The notes beneath the pieces were generated by a model. It made no database searches and was not told the DNA's origin. It saw nothing but the letters and a program-made list of their open reading frames with translations. DNA of 64,000 nucleotides, from NCBI GenBank assembly GCA_046292345.1, contig JBKBRC010000003.1:61025-125024 (forward strand). Direction: 5' to 3'. Made by a program: the position numbers and the translations under genes. Every line of letters begins with the position of its first letter. The first letter of the stretch is position 1. Shown here piece by piece: positions 25,787 to 34,042 of the stretch. This DNA comes from JBKBRC01 sp046292345 (lineage in GTDB: Bacteria; Bacteroidota; Rhodothermia; Rhodothermales; Rubricoccaceae).

Positions 25787-26119
25787 TTACATCGTGCGAG
25801 CCTTCACGTGGTCCAGCATCTGGATGCCGTGCACGAGCGAGGCGCCGCCCCGGATGGCGCACGCGACGTGGACGGCCTCGGTCATCTGCTCCAGGTCCGA
25901 TCCTTTGGCGAGAGCGTCCTGCGCGTACGCGTCGATGCAGTAGGGGCATTGCACGGCGTGGGCCACGGCCAGTGCGATCAGCGCCTTCTCGCGTGCCGAG
26001 AGCGCGCCGTCCTCGAACACCTTGCCATAGTAGCCGAAGAAGGCCTCGGCGAGGGCCGGCGCGCCTTCGCCGATGTCTCCGAACCGGGGCAGATGCTCGG
26101 GTTTGTAGTAGGCTTCCAT
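25787..26119 (-). CDS. Arsenosugar biosynthesis-associated peroxidase-like protein (CMD fold)
   Basis: A 110-residue carboxymuconolactone-decarboxylase-fold protein. The redox pair CPYC in HAVQCPYCIDAYAQDALAKG is the AhpD-type active site. The start MEAYYKPEHLPRFGDIGEGAP and its position upstream of arsS match the family always found with ArsS. A thiol-peroxidase or thiol-reducing role in arsenosugar assembly is inferred from context only. It leads the three-gene minus-strand set. Confidence 0.9.
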   Translation of the reverse strand: MEAYYKPEHLPRFGDIGEGAPALAEAFFGYYGKVFEDGALSAREKALIALAVAHAVQCPYCIDAYAQDALAKGSDLEQMTEAVHVACAIRGGASLVHGIQMLDHVKARTM

Positions 26120-26288
26120 CGGGTGGTTTCTGCAGGGGTGGCTGAGGGGGCTCGCTGCGCGCAGGTGGCTGTTTCGCGCAGGCGCCCCGTTCGTAGGAGC
26201 GCCCGGTGAAGCTGAGCGCCCGTCTAAAGTTCCATTAGCGGAAGTTGGCGGGGCGTATGCCCGCCGGCGGGTGGGAAAGGCCGCTCGG

Positions 26289-26320
26289 TTGTCAGAGCCC
26301 GGCCGTTGCCGATAGATTGC
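26289..26320 (+). promoter_or_regulatory. Candidate promoter of the degenerate GGDEF gene
   Basis: TTG (26289-26291) lies 21 bases before TAGATTGC (26313-26320), a loose match to TTTG-N17-23-TAnnTTTG, and 50 bases before the likely GTG start. Confidence 0.35.
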
Positions 26321-26369
26321 GCACATCCGCGACGTGGCTCCGCTGCTTCCCTCTCCAGTACCTCGGCCC

Positions 26370-27854
26370 GTGAACGTCCTCCTCGTCCTCCTTCTGCTCG
26401 CGCTCGTCGCCGGCGCCGTCTACGTCTGGGCGCGCCGCGAGGGCCGGCTTCCAGGACGCCCGGCACCCGGACCACGCGCCCTGCCCGAGGATGACCGCGC
26501 CAGCCTCGGGCTCGGCGAGGTCCGCCCCAAGCAGCCTGCCGCGTCGCCCAGGGACGAGGCGGCGCTAGCGCCCGCTCCGTCTCCCGCAACCGCTCCCTCC
26601 TCCGCGCCCGCGCCGCCCCCCGTGGGCGCCTCGTCCTCCGCGCGCCCGGCGCCGCCGTCTCGGCCCGTCCCCCGCGCCGGCGACGCCGGTCCGCGCCGCG
26701 CCGGCGCGTTCGTGCGCATCGGCTCGCCGCTCTGGCGCGACACCGAGAAGACGGCCCGCGCCGCCGGGCATCTGCTCGAGTCGCTCGCCGCCACCACGGG
26801 CGGGACGGCCGCCCTGCTGCGCTACGTAGGCGTAGACGACAACTACGCCGTCGAGGTGCTCGCCGGTGCGGCCACGCGCGCGCAGCCGGCCCCGCTCCCG
26901 GCGCCCGGCAACCCGCTCCACCGCGCCCCGCAAGACCGCGTCGTCTCGGCGCTCGACGCCGACGCGTTCGGCGCGCTCGCTTACCATGCGGATCCGGCGA
27001 CCACGGTCGGGCAGGCGCTCGTGCGCGCCGTCGCGCCGCCGCCCGCCCCGCGCCTGCTGCTCGTGCTCGACGTGCCCGCAGGGGCGCCGCCACTCGGGGC
27101 GCATGGCCTGCGCCTGATCGGCCAGCACGCCGACCTGCTCGCGGACCTGCTCGGCTACGAACTCGCGCCGGACGCTGGCGACCCGGAGGCCATCGTACCG
27201 CCGCCCGCCGATCGCGGCTCCGCCGCCGACGCCTGGCTCGACGCCGCCGCGGCCGAGGACGAGTCGGCCGCACTCGTGCCTGAGGACGAAGACTGGACCG
27301 AGGACGACCTCGACGCCGCCGTGGCCGATGCCGTCGCCGCTGGCGCCCTCGCGGAGGCCGCCGCCGGCCGTCAGGACGCGCCCGGAGCGCGTGCTGATGC
27401 CGGCGCCCACGACGCAGACGCCCACGACGCCGACGCGGCGCCTGCGCCGCGCTCCCGCCTCGAGCTCATCGCAAGCCACATGGCCGACGCTCGCCGCCGC
27501 GGCTTCCCGCTCGCGCTCGCCATCGTGACGCTCCAGGACGCCGAGGCCATCTACGCCCGGGGCGAGCAGGCCGTGGAGGCGGCTACGACGGCGCTGCTGG
27601 CTCGCCTGGCGGCCGTCGAGGGCACACGCGAGGCCGAGGTCTTCGGCGACCTGCTCGTGGGCGCGCTCTGCGAAGCCGACGAGCGCGACGCGATGCACTG
27701 GGCCAAGGACGCGCACGCCGCCGGGGATCCCATCTACGTGGGGCTGGCGCTGCTCGATGACCGGCACGCCGCGCCGGAGCAGCTGCGCGAAGACGCGAGC
27801 GCCGCGCTCCAGGAGGCGTACCGGCAGGGCGAGTTCTGCGTCATCGCGGCCTGA
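26370..27854 (+). CDS. Membrane-anchored protein with degenerate GGDEF-like domain
   Basis: A protein of about 494 residues. It has one N-terminal membrane helix (NVLLVLLLLALVAGAVYVW), a long Pro/Ala linker, a central domain resembling GAF (about residues 105-270), an acidic Asp/Glu/Ala linker with a DADAHDADA repeat, and a C-terminal region with the secondary-structure pattern of a diguanylate cyclase. In place of GGDEF it has FGDLLV, so cyclase activity is not expected; it may bind nucleotide or act as scaffold. GTG starts at 26334 and 26370 are both possible; the latter places the helix first. It overlaps no gene and is 2 bases before deoB. Confidence 0.6.
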   Translation: MNVLLVLLLLALVAGAVYVWARREGRLPGRPAPGPRALPEDDRASLGLGEVRPKQPAASPRDEAALAPAPSPATAPSSAPAPPPVGASSSARPAPPSRPVPRAGDAGPRRAGAFVRIGSPLWRDTEKTARAAGHLLESLAATTGGTAALLRYVGVDDNYAVEVLAGAATRAQPAPLPAPGNPLHRAPQDRVVSALDADAFGALAYHADPATTVGQALVRAVAPPPAPRLLLVLDVPAGAPPLGAHGLRLIGQHADLLADLLGYELAPDAGDPEAIVPPPADRGSAADAWLDAAAAEDESAALVPEDEDWTEDDLDAAVADAVAAGALAEAAAGRQDAPGARADAGAHDADAHDADAAPAPRSRLELIASHMADARRRGFPLALAIVTLQDAEAIYARGEQAVEAATTALLARLAAVEGTREAEVFGDLLVGALCEADERDAMHWAKDAHAAGDPIYVGLALLDDRHAAPEQLREDASAALQEAYRQGEFCVIAA

Positions 27855-27856
27855 CC

Positions 27857-29041
27857 ATGCGCGTCGTCTCGGTCGTGCTCGACGGCGCCGGTCTCGGCGG
27901 GGCGCCCGACGCCGCCGCCTACGGCGATGCCGGCGCCGACACGCTCGGGCATGTCGTGGCGCAGGAGCGCCCGCACCTGCCGCACCTGGCCGCGCTCGGC
28001 CTCGGCCGCGTCGTGCCCGCGCTCGGCACGCCCGCGCTCGGCACGCCCGCGCTCGGCACGCCCGAGGCGCCGCGGGCCTCATGGGCCCGCCTCACTGAGA
28101 CGGCCGCCGGCAAGGACTCCACGACGGGTCACTGGGAACTGGCCGGACTCCCGCTCGCGACGCCGTTCCCAACCTACCCCGAGGGCTTCCCCGACGAGGT
28201 GATCGCGGCCTTCTGCCGCGAGGCGGGCGTGGAGGGCGTGCTCGCCAACGTGCCCGCCTCGGGCACGGCTGTCATCGCCGCGCACGGCGAGGCGCACCAG
28301 GCCACCGGCTACCCCATCGTCTACACTTCTGCCGACAGCGTTTTCCAGATCGCCGCGCACGTGGACGCGGTGCCGCTCGAGCGGCTCTACGCCATGGCGC
28401 GCGCCGCCCGCGAGCGCGTCTGTGTGGGCGAGCACGCCGTCGGGCGCGTGATCGCGCGTCCGTTCGAGGGCGCGCCAGGCGCGTACGAACGCCTCTCGCA
28501 CGCCCGTCGCGACTTCTCGCTGCCGCCTCCCGGCCCGACCGTGCTCGACGCGCTGCAGGCGGCGGGCGTGCGCACAGTCGCCGTCGGCAAGATCGGCGCG
28601 CTCTTCGACGGGCGGGGATTCGATGCGGCCCTCAAGACGAGCGGCAACGCCGACGGTCTCGCGCGTACGCTCGACATGCTCGGCGACGCCGGCGGGCCGC
28701 CCACGTTCGTGTGGACCAACCTCGTGGATTTCGACGAACTCTACGGCCATCGCAACGATGCGCCGGGCTTTGCGCGCGCGCTCGAGGCGTTCGATGCAGC
28801 GCTGCCCGCGCTGTGCGCGGCGCTCGCCGAGGACGAGGCGCTCCTCATCACGGCCGACCACGGCAACGATCCCACCTTTCCCGGGACCGACCACACGCGC
28901 GAGCGCGTGCCGCTGCTGCTCTACCGGCCCGGCCGGCCAGGCCGCGCCCTCGGGGATGGGATCTTCTCGGACCACGCCGCGACGGTGGCCGCGCTCTTCG
29001 GGGTGCCTTACGCCGGTCCCGGGCGGTCGCTGCTCCGCTGA
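27857..29041 (+). CDS. deoB: Phosphopentomutase
   Basis: A 394-residue alkaline-phosphatase superfamily enzyme. Metal sites are VVLDGAGLGGAPDA, the phospho-acceptor Thr in KDSTTGHWELAG, TNLVDFDELYGHR, LLITADHGNDPT and TDHTRERVPLL. It interconverts ribose 1- and 5-phosphates in nucleoside salvage. A three-copy ALGTP repeat (15-bp unit, 28018-28062) stands in the loop following VVPALGTP and is not part of the family core. It lies 2 bases after the GGDEF-like gene and overlaps the end of the minus-strand membrane protein gene. Confidence 0.95.
   Translation: MRVVSVVLDGAGLGGAPDAAAYGDAGADTLGHVVAQERPHLPHLAALGLGRVVPALGTPALGTPALGTPEAPRASWARLTETAAGKDSTTGHWELAGLPLATPFPTYPEGFPDEVIAAFCREAGVEGVLANVPASGTAVIAAHGEAHQATGYPIVYTSADSVFQIAAHVDAVPLERLYAMARAARERVCVGEHAVGRVIARPFEGAPGAYERLSHARRDFSLPPPGPTVLDALQAAGVRTVAVGKIGALFDGRGFDAALKTSGNADGLARTLDMLGDAGGPPTFVWTNLVDFDELYGHRNDAPGFARALEAFDAALPALCAALAEDEALLITADHGNDPTFPGTDHTRERVPLLLYRPGRPGRALGDGIFSDHAATVAALFGVPYAGPGRSLLR
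28018..28062. repeat. 15-bp coding repeat in deoB
   Basis: gcgctcggcacgccc occurs three times exactly, giving ALGTP x3 in a loop between the N-terminal metal motif and KDSTTGHWE. Copies are identical at DNA level. Confidence 0.9.
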
Positions 29042-29608
29042 GCGGTCCCGGTGGCAGGGGGCGACGGCCCGGAGACCGACGGCCCGGAGACCGACGGCCC
29101 GGAGACCGACGGNNNNNNNNNNNNNNNNNNNNNNNNNNNNNNNNNNNNNNNNNNNNNNNNNNNNNNNNNNNNNNNNNNNNNNNNNNNNNNNNNNNNNNNN
29201 NNNNNNNNNNNNCGACGGCCCGGAGACCGACGGCCCGGAGACCGACGGCCCGGAGACCGACGGGGCAGGCCCGGCGGTGTTCGAGCGGGCGGCGGCCACG
29301 CGGGCGCGCACCGAGCGCACCGTCTGCACACCGCCACCGACGACGAGCACGGCCACGAACGCGTACACCCACGCCGGCACCCCGCGCCCGGCGACGATCA
29401 GGTAGAGATAGGCCGAGACGAAGAAGAAGCCCGCCGAAAGGGCCGGAAGCGCCAGGCTGCGGCCGCACCGCGCGTTGCGCACGAGCCAGGCCACCGACGC
29501 CGTGAAAAACGGAATCGCGCCAACGTAGATCGCGCCGAACACGAGCGGGTTGACGCCGTACTGCGCGCCGAGCCCGAAGAACCATTCCCGCATAGTTTCG
29601 ATCATCAC
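29008..29608 (-). CDS. Small membrane protein with pentapeptide-repeat C-terminal tail
   Basis: The N-terminal 110 residues hold three membrane helices (NPLVFGAIYVGAIPFFTASVAW, LSAGFFFVSAYLYLIVAGRG, PAWVYAFVAVLVVGGG) and the conserved start REWFFGLGAQYGVNPLVF, a protein seen widely in Bacteroidota but without a named function. It then runs into a PSVSG tail (15-bp unit) broken by N 29113-29212. Assuming the array is a multiple of 15, the frame resumes as PSVSG and ends at 29008, overlapping the 3' end of deoB. Read through exactly 100 N the frame would shift, so the true end is uncertain. Confidence 0.65.
29062..29264. repeat. 15-bp tandem array, C-terminal tail of a membrane protein, with 100-N gap
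   Basis: The unit cgacggcccggagac encodes PSVSG on the minus strand. Three copies stand on each side of N 29113-29212. The array runs between deoB and the membrane domain. Confidence 0.9.
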
Positions 29609-29672
29609 CGTCGCGATCGTCGTCTCCTCGTCCGGGGCTGCTTAGAAGCCCTGCCCCTGCCCGCGTTCCTCC

Positions 29673-30077
29673 ATGCCCCTCCGCTTCGACCCCGACACGC
29701 CTTCGCTCGACCGCACGCTCGGCATCACGTACGACGAGATCAGCGGCGAGCGCGTCGTCGCGACGATGCCCGTCACGCCCAACCATCACCAGCCGCTCGG
29801 TTATCTGCACGGCGGCGCGAGCGTCGTGCTGGCCGAGTCGGTCGCGTCGGTGGGCGCGACGGCGGCGGCGCTGCCCGAGAAGGTCGCCTTCGGGCTCGAG
29901 ATCAACGCCAACCACGTGCGCCCCATGCGCGAGGGCACGCTCCGCGCGACGGCCACGCCGCTGCACCGCGGGCGCACGACGCATGTCTGGGAAGTGCGGA
30001 TCGAGGACGAGGCCGGGCGCCTCGTCTGCGTCAGCCGCTGCACGCTGGCTCTCGTGGCCGCGCATGAGCGCGCCTGA
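29673..30077 (+). CDS. PaaI-type hotdog thioesterase
   Basis: A 134-residue hotdog-fold protein. HGGASVVLAESVAS is the thioesterase active-site helix (HGG plus the Glu/Asp base), preceded by HHQPLGYL. It hydrolyses acyl-CoA thioesters, possibly the DHNA-CoA type or phenylacetate type; the substrate is not clear. The stop codon is the first base of a four-copy 16-bp array, and two microcompartment vertex genes follow. Confidence 0.9.
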   Translation: MPLRFDPDTPSLDRTLGITYDEISGERVVATMPVTPNHHQPLGYLHGGASVVLAESVASVGATAAALPEKVAFGLEINANHVRPMREGTLRATATPLHRGRTTHVWEVRIEDEAGRLVCVSRCTLALVAAHERA

Positions 30078-30138
30078 ACCGGCCATGGCTTGAACCGGCC
30101 ATGGCTTGAACCGGCCATGGCTTGAACCGGCCGTAGCT
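30075..30138. repeat. 16-bp array starting exactly at the thioesterase stop codon
   Basis: tgaaccggccatggct occurs three times exactly and a fourth as tgaaccggccgtagct. The TGA of copy one is the stop (30075-30077) and each later copy repeats it. The last copy differs so that it contains TAGCTTGC, a -7-like box ahead of the EutN genes. Confidence 0.92.
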
Positions 30139-30141
30139 TGC
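30134..30141 (+). promoter_or_regulatory. Candidate -7 element made by the last array copy
   Basis: TAGCTTGC spans the end of the fourth 16-bp unit and lies 27 bases before the first EutN/CcmL ATG. It resembles the boxes of other genes here. Confidence 0.3.
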
Positions 30142-30167
30142 CTTGCCCCCGTCGTCTCCCCGCCCGT

Positions 30168-30464
30168 ATGCTCCTCGGCACCGTCATCGGCACCGTCTGG
30201 GCCACCCGCAAAGACCCCTCGCTCGTCGGCATGACGTTCCAGATCGTGCGCGAGACCGACCTTGACGGGCGCCCGCTCGACAACTACGTTGTCGCGGCCG
30301 ACGCCGTCGGGGCGGGGGTAGGCGAGACCGTGCTCGTCGCGCAGGGCTCGTCCGGGCGTATGACGGCGCTCACGCAGGGCAAGGCCATCGATGCCGTCAT
30401 CATGGCCATCGTGGACCGGTTGGACGTGGACGGCCGCGCGCAGGACGTGCGCGAGGCGGCGTGA
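30168..30464 (+). CDS. EutN/CcmL family microcompartment vertex protein
   Basis: A 98-residue BMC-P pentamer protein. MLLGTVIGTVWATRKDPSL is the family start (V-G-x-V-x-A-T-K), followed by AADAVGAGVGETVLVAQGSSGRM and AIVDRLDV. Such pentamers cap the vertices of bacterial microcompartments. No hexameric shell gene (BMC-H) is seen in the window, so the compartment is either elsewhere or absent. A second copy overlaps its end by four bases. Confidence 0.92.
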   Translation: MLLGTVIGTVWATRKDPSLVGMTFQIVRETDLDGRPLDNYVVAADAVGAGVGETVLVAQGSSGRMTALTQGKAIDAVIMAIVDRLDVDGRAQDVREAA

Positions 30465-30724
30465 ATCTCGGCCGCGTGATCGGGAGCGTCTGGGCGACGC
30501 GCAAAGACCCGACGCTCGAGGGGCGGCGGATGCTGCTCGTCGTGCCGCTGCGTGAGGACGGGACCCCGGCCGGGCGCCCTGCGGCTGCGCTCGACACGTG
30601 CGACGCTGGGCCCGGGGACCGCGTGCTCTACGTCACGAGCGCCGAGGCCGCGCTGCCGTTCGCCGCCGAGCAGCCCCTCACGGCGACCGACGCCACGATC
30701 GTAGGCATCGTGGACCGGGCCTAG
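30461..30724 (+). CDS. Second EutN/CcmL family vertex protein
   Basis: An 87-residue protein with NLGRVIGSVWATRKDPTLEG, then AALDTCDAGPGDRVLYVTSAEAALPF and DATIVGIVDRA. The GTG start overlaps the stop of the first copy (GTGA), so they are translationally coupled. The two differ considerably after the N-terminal strand, so they probably form different pentamers. No partner enzymes are adjacent. Confidence 0.9.
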   Translation: MNLGRVIGSVWATRKDPTLEGRRMLLVVPLREDGTPAGRPAAALDTCDAGPGDRVLYVTSAEAALPFAAEQPLTATDATIVGIVDRA

Positions 30725-30849
30725 CGCGTCCGGCCGCCTGGCGCTCCCCCCGTACGGACTCGGGGCGGCCGCGCCGCAGCGCCGACGCGGAGGCTGCGAT
30801 CTGGCCCGTCCCGGTGACAGTCGGGATGGGGGCCTTGCGTGCTCGAAGC

Positions 30850-33174
30850 CTACGCGCCGTCGCCCGGGGAGAGTTGGAAGCCGATCCGCCGCCCGCGCCG
30901 CGGGTCTTCCTGGCGTAGCTCCTGCACCATGCGCTCGTACTCGCGCTCGGCCTCAGCCGAGACGCTCGGGCGCGTGTCGGCCAGGGCGCGCTCGAAGTCG
31001 TCGGCGGTGACCGCCGCGGCGTCGAGGTTGGCGCGGAGGGCGAGCAGGCCGGCGCGGCGCACGAGCCCCTCGAGATCGGCGCCAGAGAAGCGCTCGGTGC
31101 GGCGCGCGAGCGCCGCGAGGTCGACGTCCTCGGCGAGCGGCATGCGGGCGGTCTGGATCTGGAGGATGCGCAGGCGCCCGGCCTCGTCCGGGACGGGCAC
31201 GTACACGATCTCGTCGAAGCGGCCGGGGCGCAGCAGGGCCGGGTCGAGCAGGGTGGGCCGGTTGGTGGCGCCGATCACGACGACGCCCTGGAGCTCCTCG
31301 AGGCCGTCCATCTCGGCCAGGATCGTGTTGACGACGCGCTCGGTCACGGCCGGCTCGCCGAAGCTGCCGCCGCGCGCGGGCGCGAGCGCGTCGATCTCGT
31401 CGAGGAAGATGACCGTCGGGGCGACCTGCCGGGCGCGCTGGAACAGGCGCGAGACCTGCTTCTCGGACTCGCCGTACCACTTGCTCAGCAGGTCCGACGA
31501 CTTCTGGGCGATGAAGTTGGCCTCGGCCTCGCGCGCGACCGCCTTGGCCAGCAGCGTCTTGCCGTTGCCGGGCGGCCCGAAGAGGAGGAAGCCGCGGGCC
31601 TGGCGGATGCCGAGCCGGCGGAACGCCTCGGGGTTGCGCAGGGGCAGCTCGATGCCCTCGCGCAGCTGCTGGCGCACGTCCTCGAGGCCGCCGATGTCGT
31701 CCCAGCCCACGTCCGGCACCTGGATCTGGATCTCGCGCAGGGCCGAAGGCTGGACGCGCTTGACGGCGTCCTGGAAGTCGTCGGCGGTGACGACGAGGCG
31801 GTCGAGGACTTCGGCGGGGATCTCGTCCTCGCCAAGGTCCATCTCGGGCAGGTAGCGGCGCAGGGCGCTGATGGCGGCCTCGCGCGCGAGCGCGGCCAGG
31901 TCGGCGCCGACGAAGCCGAAAGACGTGCGGGCGATCTCGTCGAGGTTGACGTCTTCGGCGAGCGGCATGCCGCGCGTGTGGATGCCGAGGATGTCGCGGC
32001 GGCCCTGCTGGTCCGGCACGCCGACGACGATCTCGCGGTCGAAGCGGCCCGGGCGGCGGAGCGCCTCGTCGAGGTCGTCGGGGCGGTTGGTGGCGGCGAT
32101 CACGACGACGTTCTCGCGCGCCTCGAGGCCGTCCATGAGCGTGAGCAGCTGCGCCACGACGCGCCGCGCGACCTCGCTCGTCTCGCCGCGGCTGGGCGCG
32201 ATCGAGTCGATCTCGTCGATGAAGATGATCGAGGGCGCCTTCTGCTGCGCCTCCTCGAACACGCTGCGCAGGCGGCCCTCGCTCTCGCCGTAGTGCGCGC
32301 CCATGATCTCGGGGCCGTTGATGACGAAGAACTGCGCGTTGGTCTCGTTGGCGACCGCGCGCGCGAGCAGCGTCTTGCCCGTCCCGGGCGGCCCGTAGAG
32401 CAGCACGCCCTTGGGCGGGTCGATGCCGAGACGGGCGAAGAGCTCGGGGTGCTTGAGGGGCAGCTCGATCATCTCGCGCACCTGATCGACGGTCGAGCCG
32501 AGGCCGCCCACGTCGTCGTAGGTGATGCCGGCCGGGCCGCCCTCGCCCTGCGGCTCCTGGTACTCGGGCAGCAGCTCGATCTCGGTCTGCTCGGTCACCT
32601 GCACGAGCCCGCGCGGGGTCGTCTGCACGACGAGCAGGCGGATCTCCTGCAGGCCGAACGCGCGCTGCTGGCCGAAGAGGCGGTGGAAGACCTCGTCGGG
32701 CATGCCGGGGATCGTGTTCTGAAGGCCCTGCTGCTGGTAGACGCTCGTCGAGACGGTGTCGCCGGCGATGAGGGGCCGGCCCATGAGCGTGCGCAGCAGC
32801 GCCTGCCCGGAGCCCTGGAGGCGCAGGCCGGGCTGCGCCGGCGCGAGGGCGACGCGCGTGGCCGGGCGCACCTCGGCGCGCGCCACGTCCACGTGGTCGC
32901 CGATGCCGACGCCCGCGTTGGCGCGCAGCAGCCCGTCGAGGCGGATGATGTCGAGGCCGGCGTCGGTGGGATGGGGCGGGAGGGCGATGGCGGCCGTGGT
33001 GCGCTTGCCGGTGAGCGAGACGATGGCGCCCGGCGTGAGCCCGAGGCGCGCGAGGGCCTCGGGTGAGAGGCGCGCGACGCCCTTGCCCTGGTCGGACGTG
33101 TGGGCGGCGGCGACCTGGAGGCGGACGGTGGCGGGGCGGTCGGCGTGCGGCTGTTCGGCGGGAGCGTCGGGCAT
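30850..33174 (-). CDS. Cdc48/VAT-type double AAA+ ATPase
   Basis: A 774-residue protein with the full archaeal/eukaryotic Cdc48 plan. The N-terminal double-psi barrel and second N subdomain cover residues 1-200 (VRLQVAAAHTSDQGKGVARLS). D1 has Walker A GPPGTGKT (261-268) and Walker B IIFIDEID (316-323). D2 has Walker A GPPGNGKT (533-540), the pore motif LSKWYGESEKQV and Walker B VIFLDEID (588-595), then arginine-finger-type ALLRPGRFDE. It is expected to unfold or extract proteins as a hexamer. In bacteria this is uncommon. It is divergent from the rhodopsin gene. Confidence 0.93.
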   Translation of the reverse strand: MPDAPAEQPHADRPATVRLQVAAAHTSDQGKGVARLSPEALARLGLTPGAIVSLTGKRTTAAIALPPHPTDAGLDIIRLDGLLRANAGVGIGDHVDVARAEVRPATRVALAPAQPGLRLQGSGQALLRTLMGRPLIAGDTVSTSVYQQQGLQNTIPGMPDEVFHRLFGQQRAFGLQEIRLLVVQTTPRGLVQVTEQTEIELLPEYQEPQGEGGPAGITYDDVGGLGSTVDQVREMIELPLKHPELFARLGIDPPKGVLLYGPPGTGKTLLARAVANETNAQFFVINGPEIMGAHYGESEGRLRSVFEEAQQKAPSIIFIDEIDSIAPSRGETSEVARRVVAQLLTLMDGLEARENVVVIAATNRPDDLDEALRRPGRFDREIVVGVPDQQGRRDILGIHTRGMPLAEDVNLDEIARTSFGFVGADLAALAREAAISALRRYLPEMDLGEDEIPAEVLDRLVVTADDFQDAVKRVQPSALREIQIQVPDVGWDDIGGLEDVRQQLREGIELPLRNPEAFRRLGIRQARGFLLFGPPGNGKTLLAKAVAREAEANFIAQKSSDLLSKWYGESEKQVSRLFQRARQVAPTVIFLDEIDALAPARGGSFGEPAVTERVVNTILAEMDGLEELQGVVVIGATNRPTLLDPALLRPGRFDEIVYVPVPDEAGRLRILQIQTARMPLAEDVDLAALARRTERFSGADLEGLVRRAGLLALRANLDAAAVTADDFERALADTRPSVSAEAEREYERMVQELRQEDPRRGRRIGFQLSPGDGA

Positions 33175-33313
33175 CGGTTGCGTGCGGGGAGCGGGCGGAG
33201 CGGGGCGGTTTCACGATGCGCCCGGGGACAGGTTCGCAGAGGCGCGCGCGGAGCCCCCGTCTGCATCACGCGTTCGAAGAGCCCTCTCTCCGCACACTGA
33301 CTGCCACTCTGCC

Positions 33314-34042
33314 ATGCCCTTCGAAACGCTCCTCCACTGGATCTACGTCGCCGCGATGGCTGCCGGCGCACTGCTCTTCTTCGTCTGGATGACGCAGCCG
33401 CGCGGCGTGCCGCGCTGGGAATACCTCGTCGCCATCTTCATTCCCGTCTGGTCCGGCCTGGCCTACATGGCCATGGCGCTCGACTACGGCACGACGGCCG
33501 TCGCCGGGCAGGTGACCTACTGGGCGCGCTACGCGGACTGGGTCGTGACGACGCCGCTCCTGCTCGTCGCGCTCTGGATGACGGGCACGTACTCGGTCAA
33601 GAAGCACACGCACGCAGCGCTGCTCGTCGCGCTCGTCGGAGCGGACGTGATCATGATCCTCTCCGGGCTCGTGGCCGACCTCACGGTGGGCGACGCGCGC
33701 TACATCTTCTACTTCGTGGGCGTGGCGGCACTGCTCGTCATCTTCTACATCGTCTGGGTGCCGCTGCGGCGGGTGGCGAGCGTGCAGAGCCCGCAAATCC
33801 GGCGCGTCTACGACATCGTGGCGGCGTATTTGAGCCTGTTCTGGATCGGCTACCCGCTCACGTGGATCCTGGGGCCGTCGGGCCTCGGGCTCGTCAGCCA
33901 GCAGGTAGATACGCTGCTGTTCGTGGTGCTGCCCATCTTCTCCAAGGTCGGTTTCAGCGTCGTGGACCTCGGGCTGCTGCGCGGCCTCGGGCCGCAGACA
34001 GAAGCGCCGGCCGGCGGGCGCCTCCGCCCGGCCGGCGCCTAG
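33314..34042 (+). CDS. Microbial rhodopsin of the xenorhodopsin/Anabaena sensory rhodopsin type
   Basis: A 242-residue protein with seven predicted helices. Helix C reads ARYADWVVTTPLLLVAL, giving Asp75, Thr79 and Ala86 at the positions of bacteriorhodopsin D85, T89 and D96, and Arg72 at R82. Helix G reads LLFVVLPIFSKVGFSVVD: the retinal lysine is Lys211 and Pro207 replaces the usual D212, with Asp218 seven residues after the lysine. Pro at 212 and the later Asp are marks of the xenorhodopsin/ASR clade, of which several members pump protons inward; Rubricoccus marinus is known to have one. The C-terminus is a short Pro/Gly-rich tail. Confidence 0.93.
   Translation: MPFETLLHWIYVAAMAAGALLFFVWMTQPRGVPRWEYLVAIFIPVWSGLAYMAMALDYGTTAVAGQVTYWARYADWVVTTPLLLVALWMTGTYSVKKHTHAALLVALVGADVIMILSGLVADLTVGDARYIFYFVGVAALLVIFYIVWVPLRRVASVQSPQIRRVYDIVAAYLSLFWIGYPLTWILGPSGLGLVSQQVDTLLFVVLPIFSKVGFSVVDLGLLRGLGPQTEAPAGGRLRPAGA

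Noticed and set aside
30168..30724. Complete microcompartment operon
   Set aside because: Only two vertex proteins are present; the neighbouring thioesterase is not a typical BMC enzyme.
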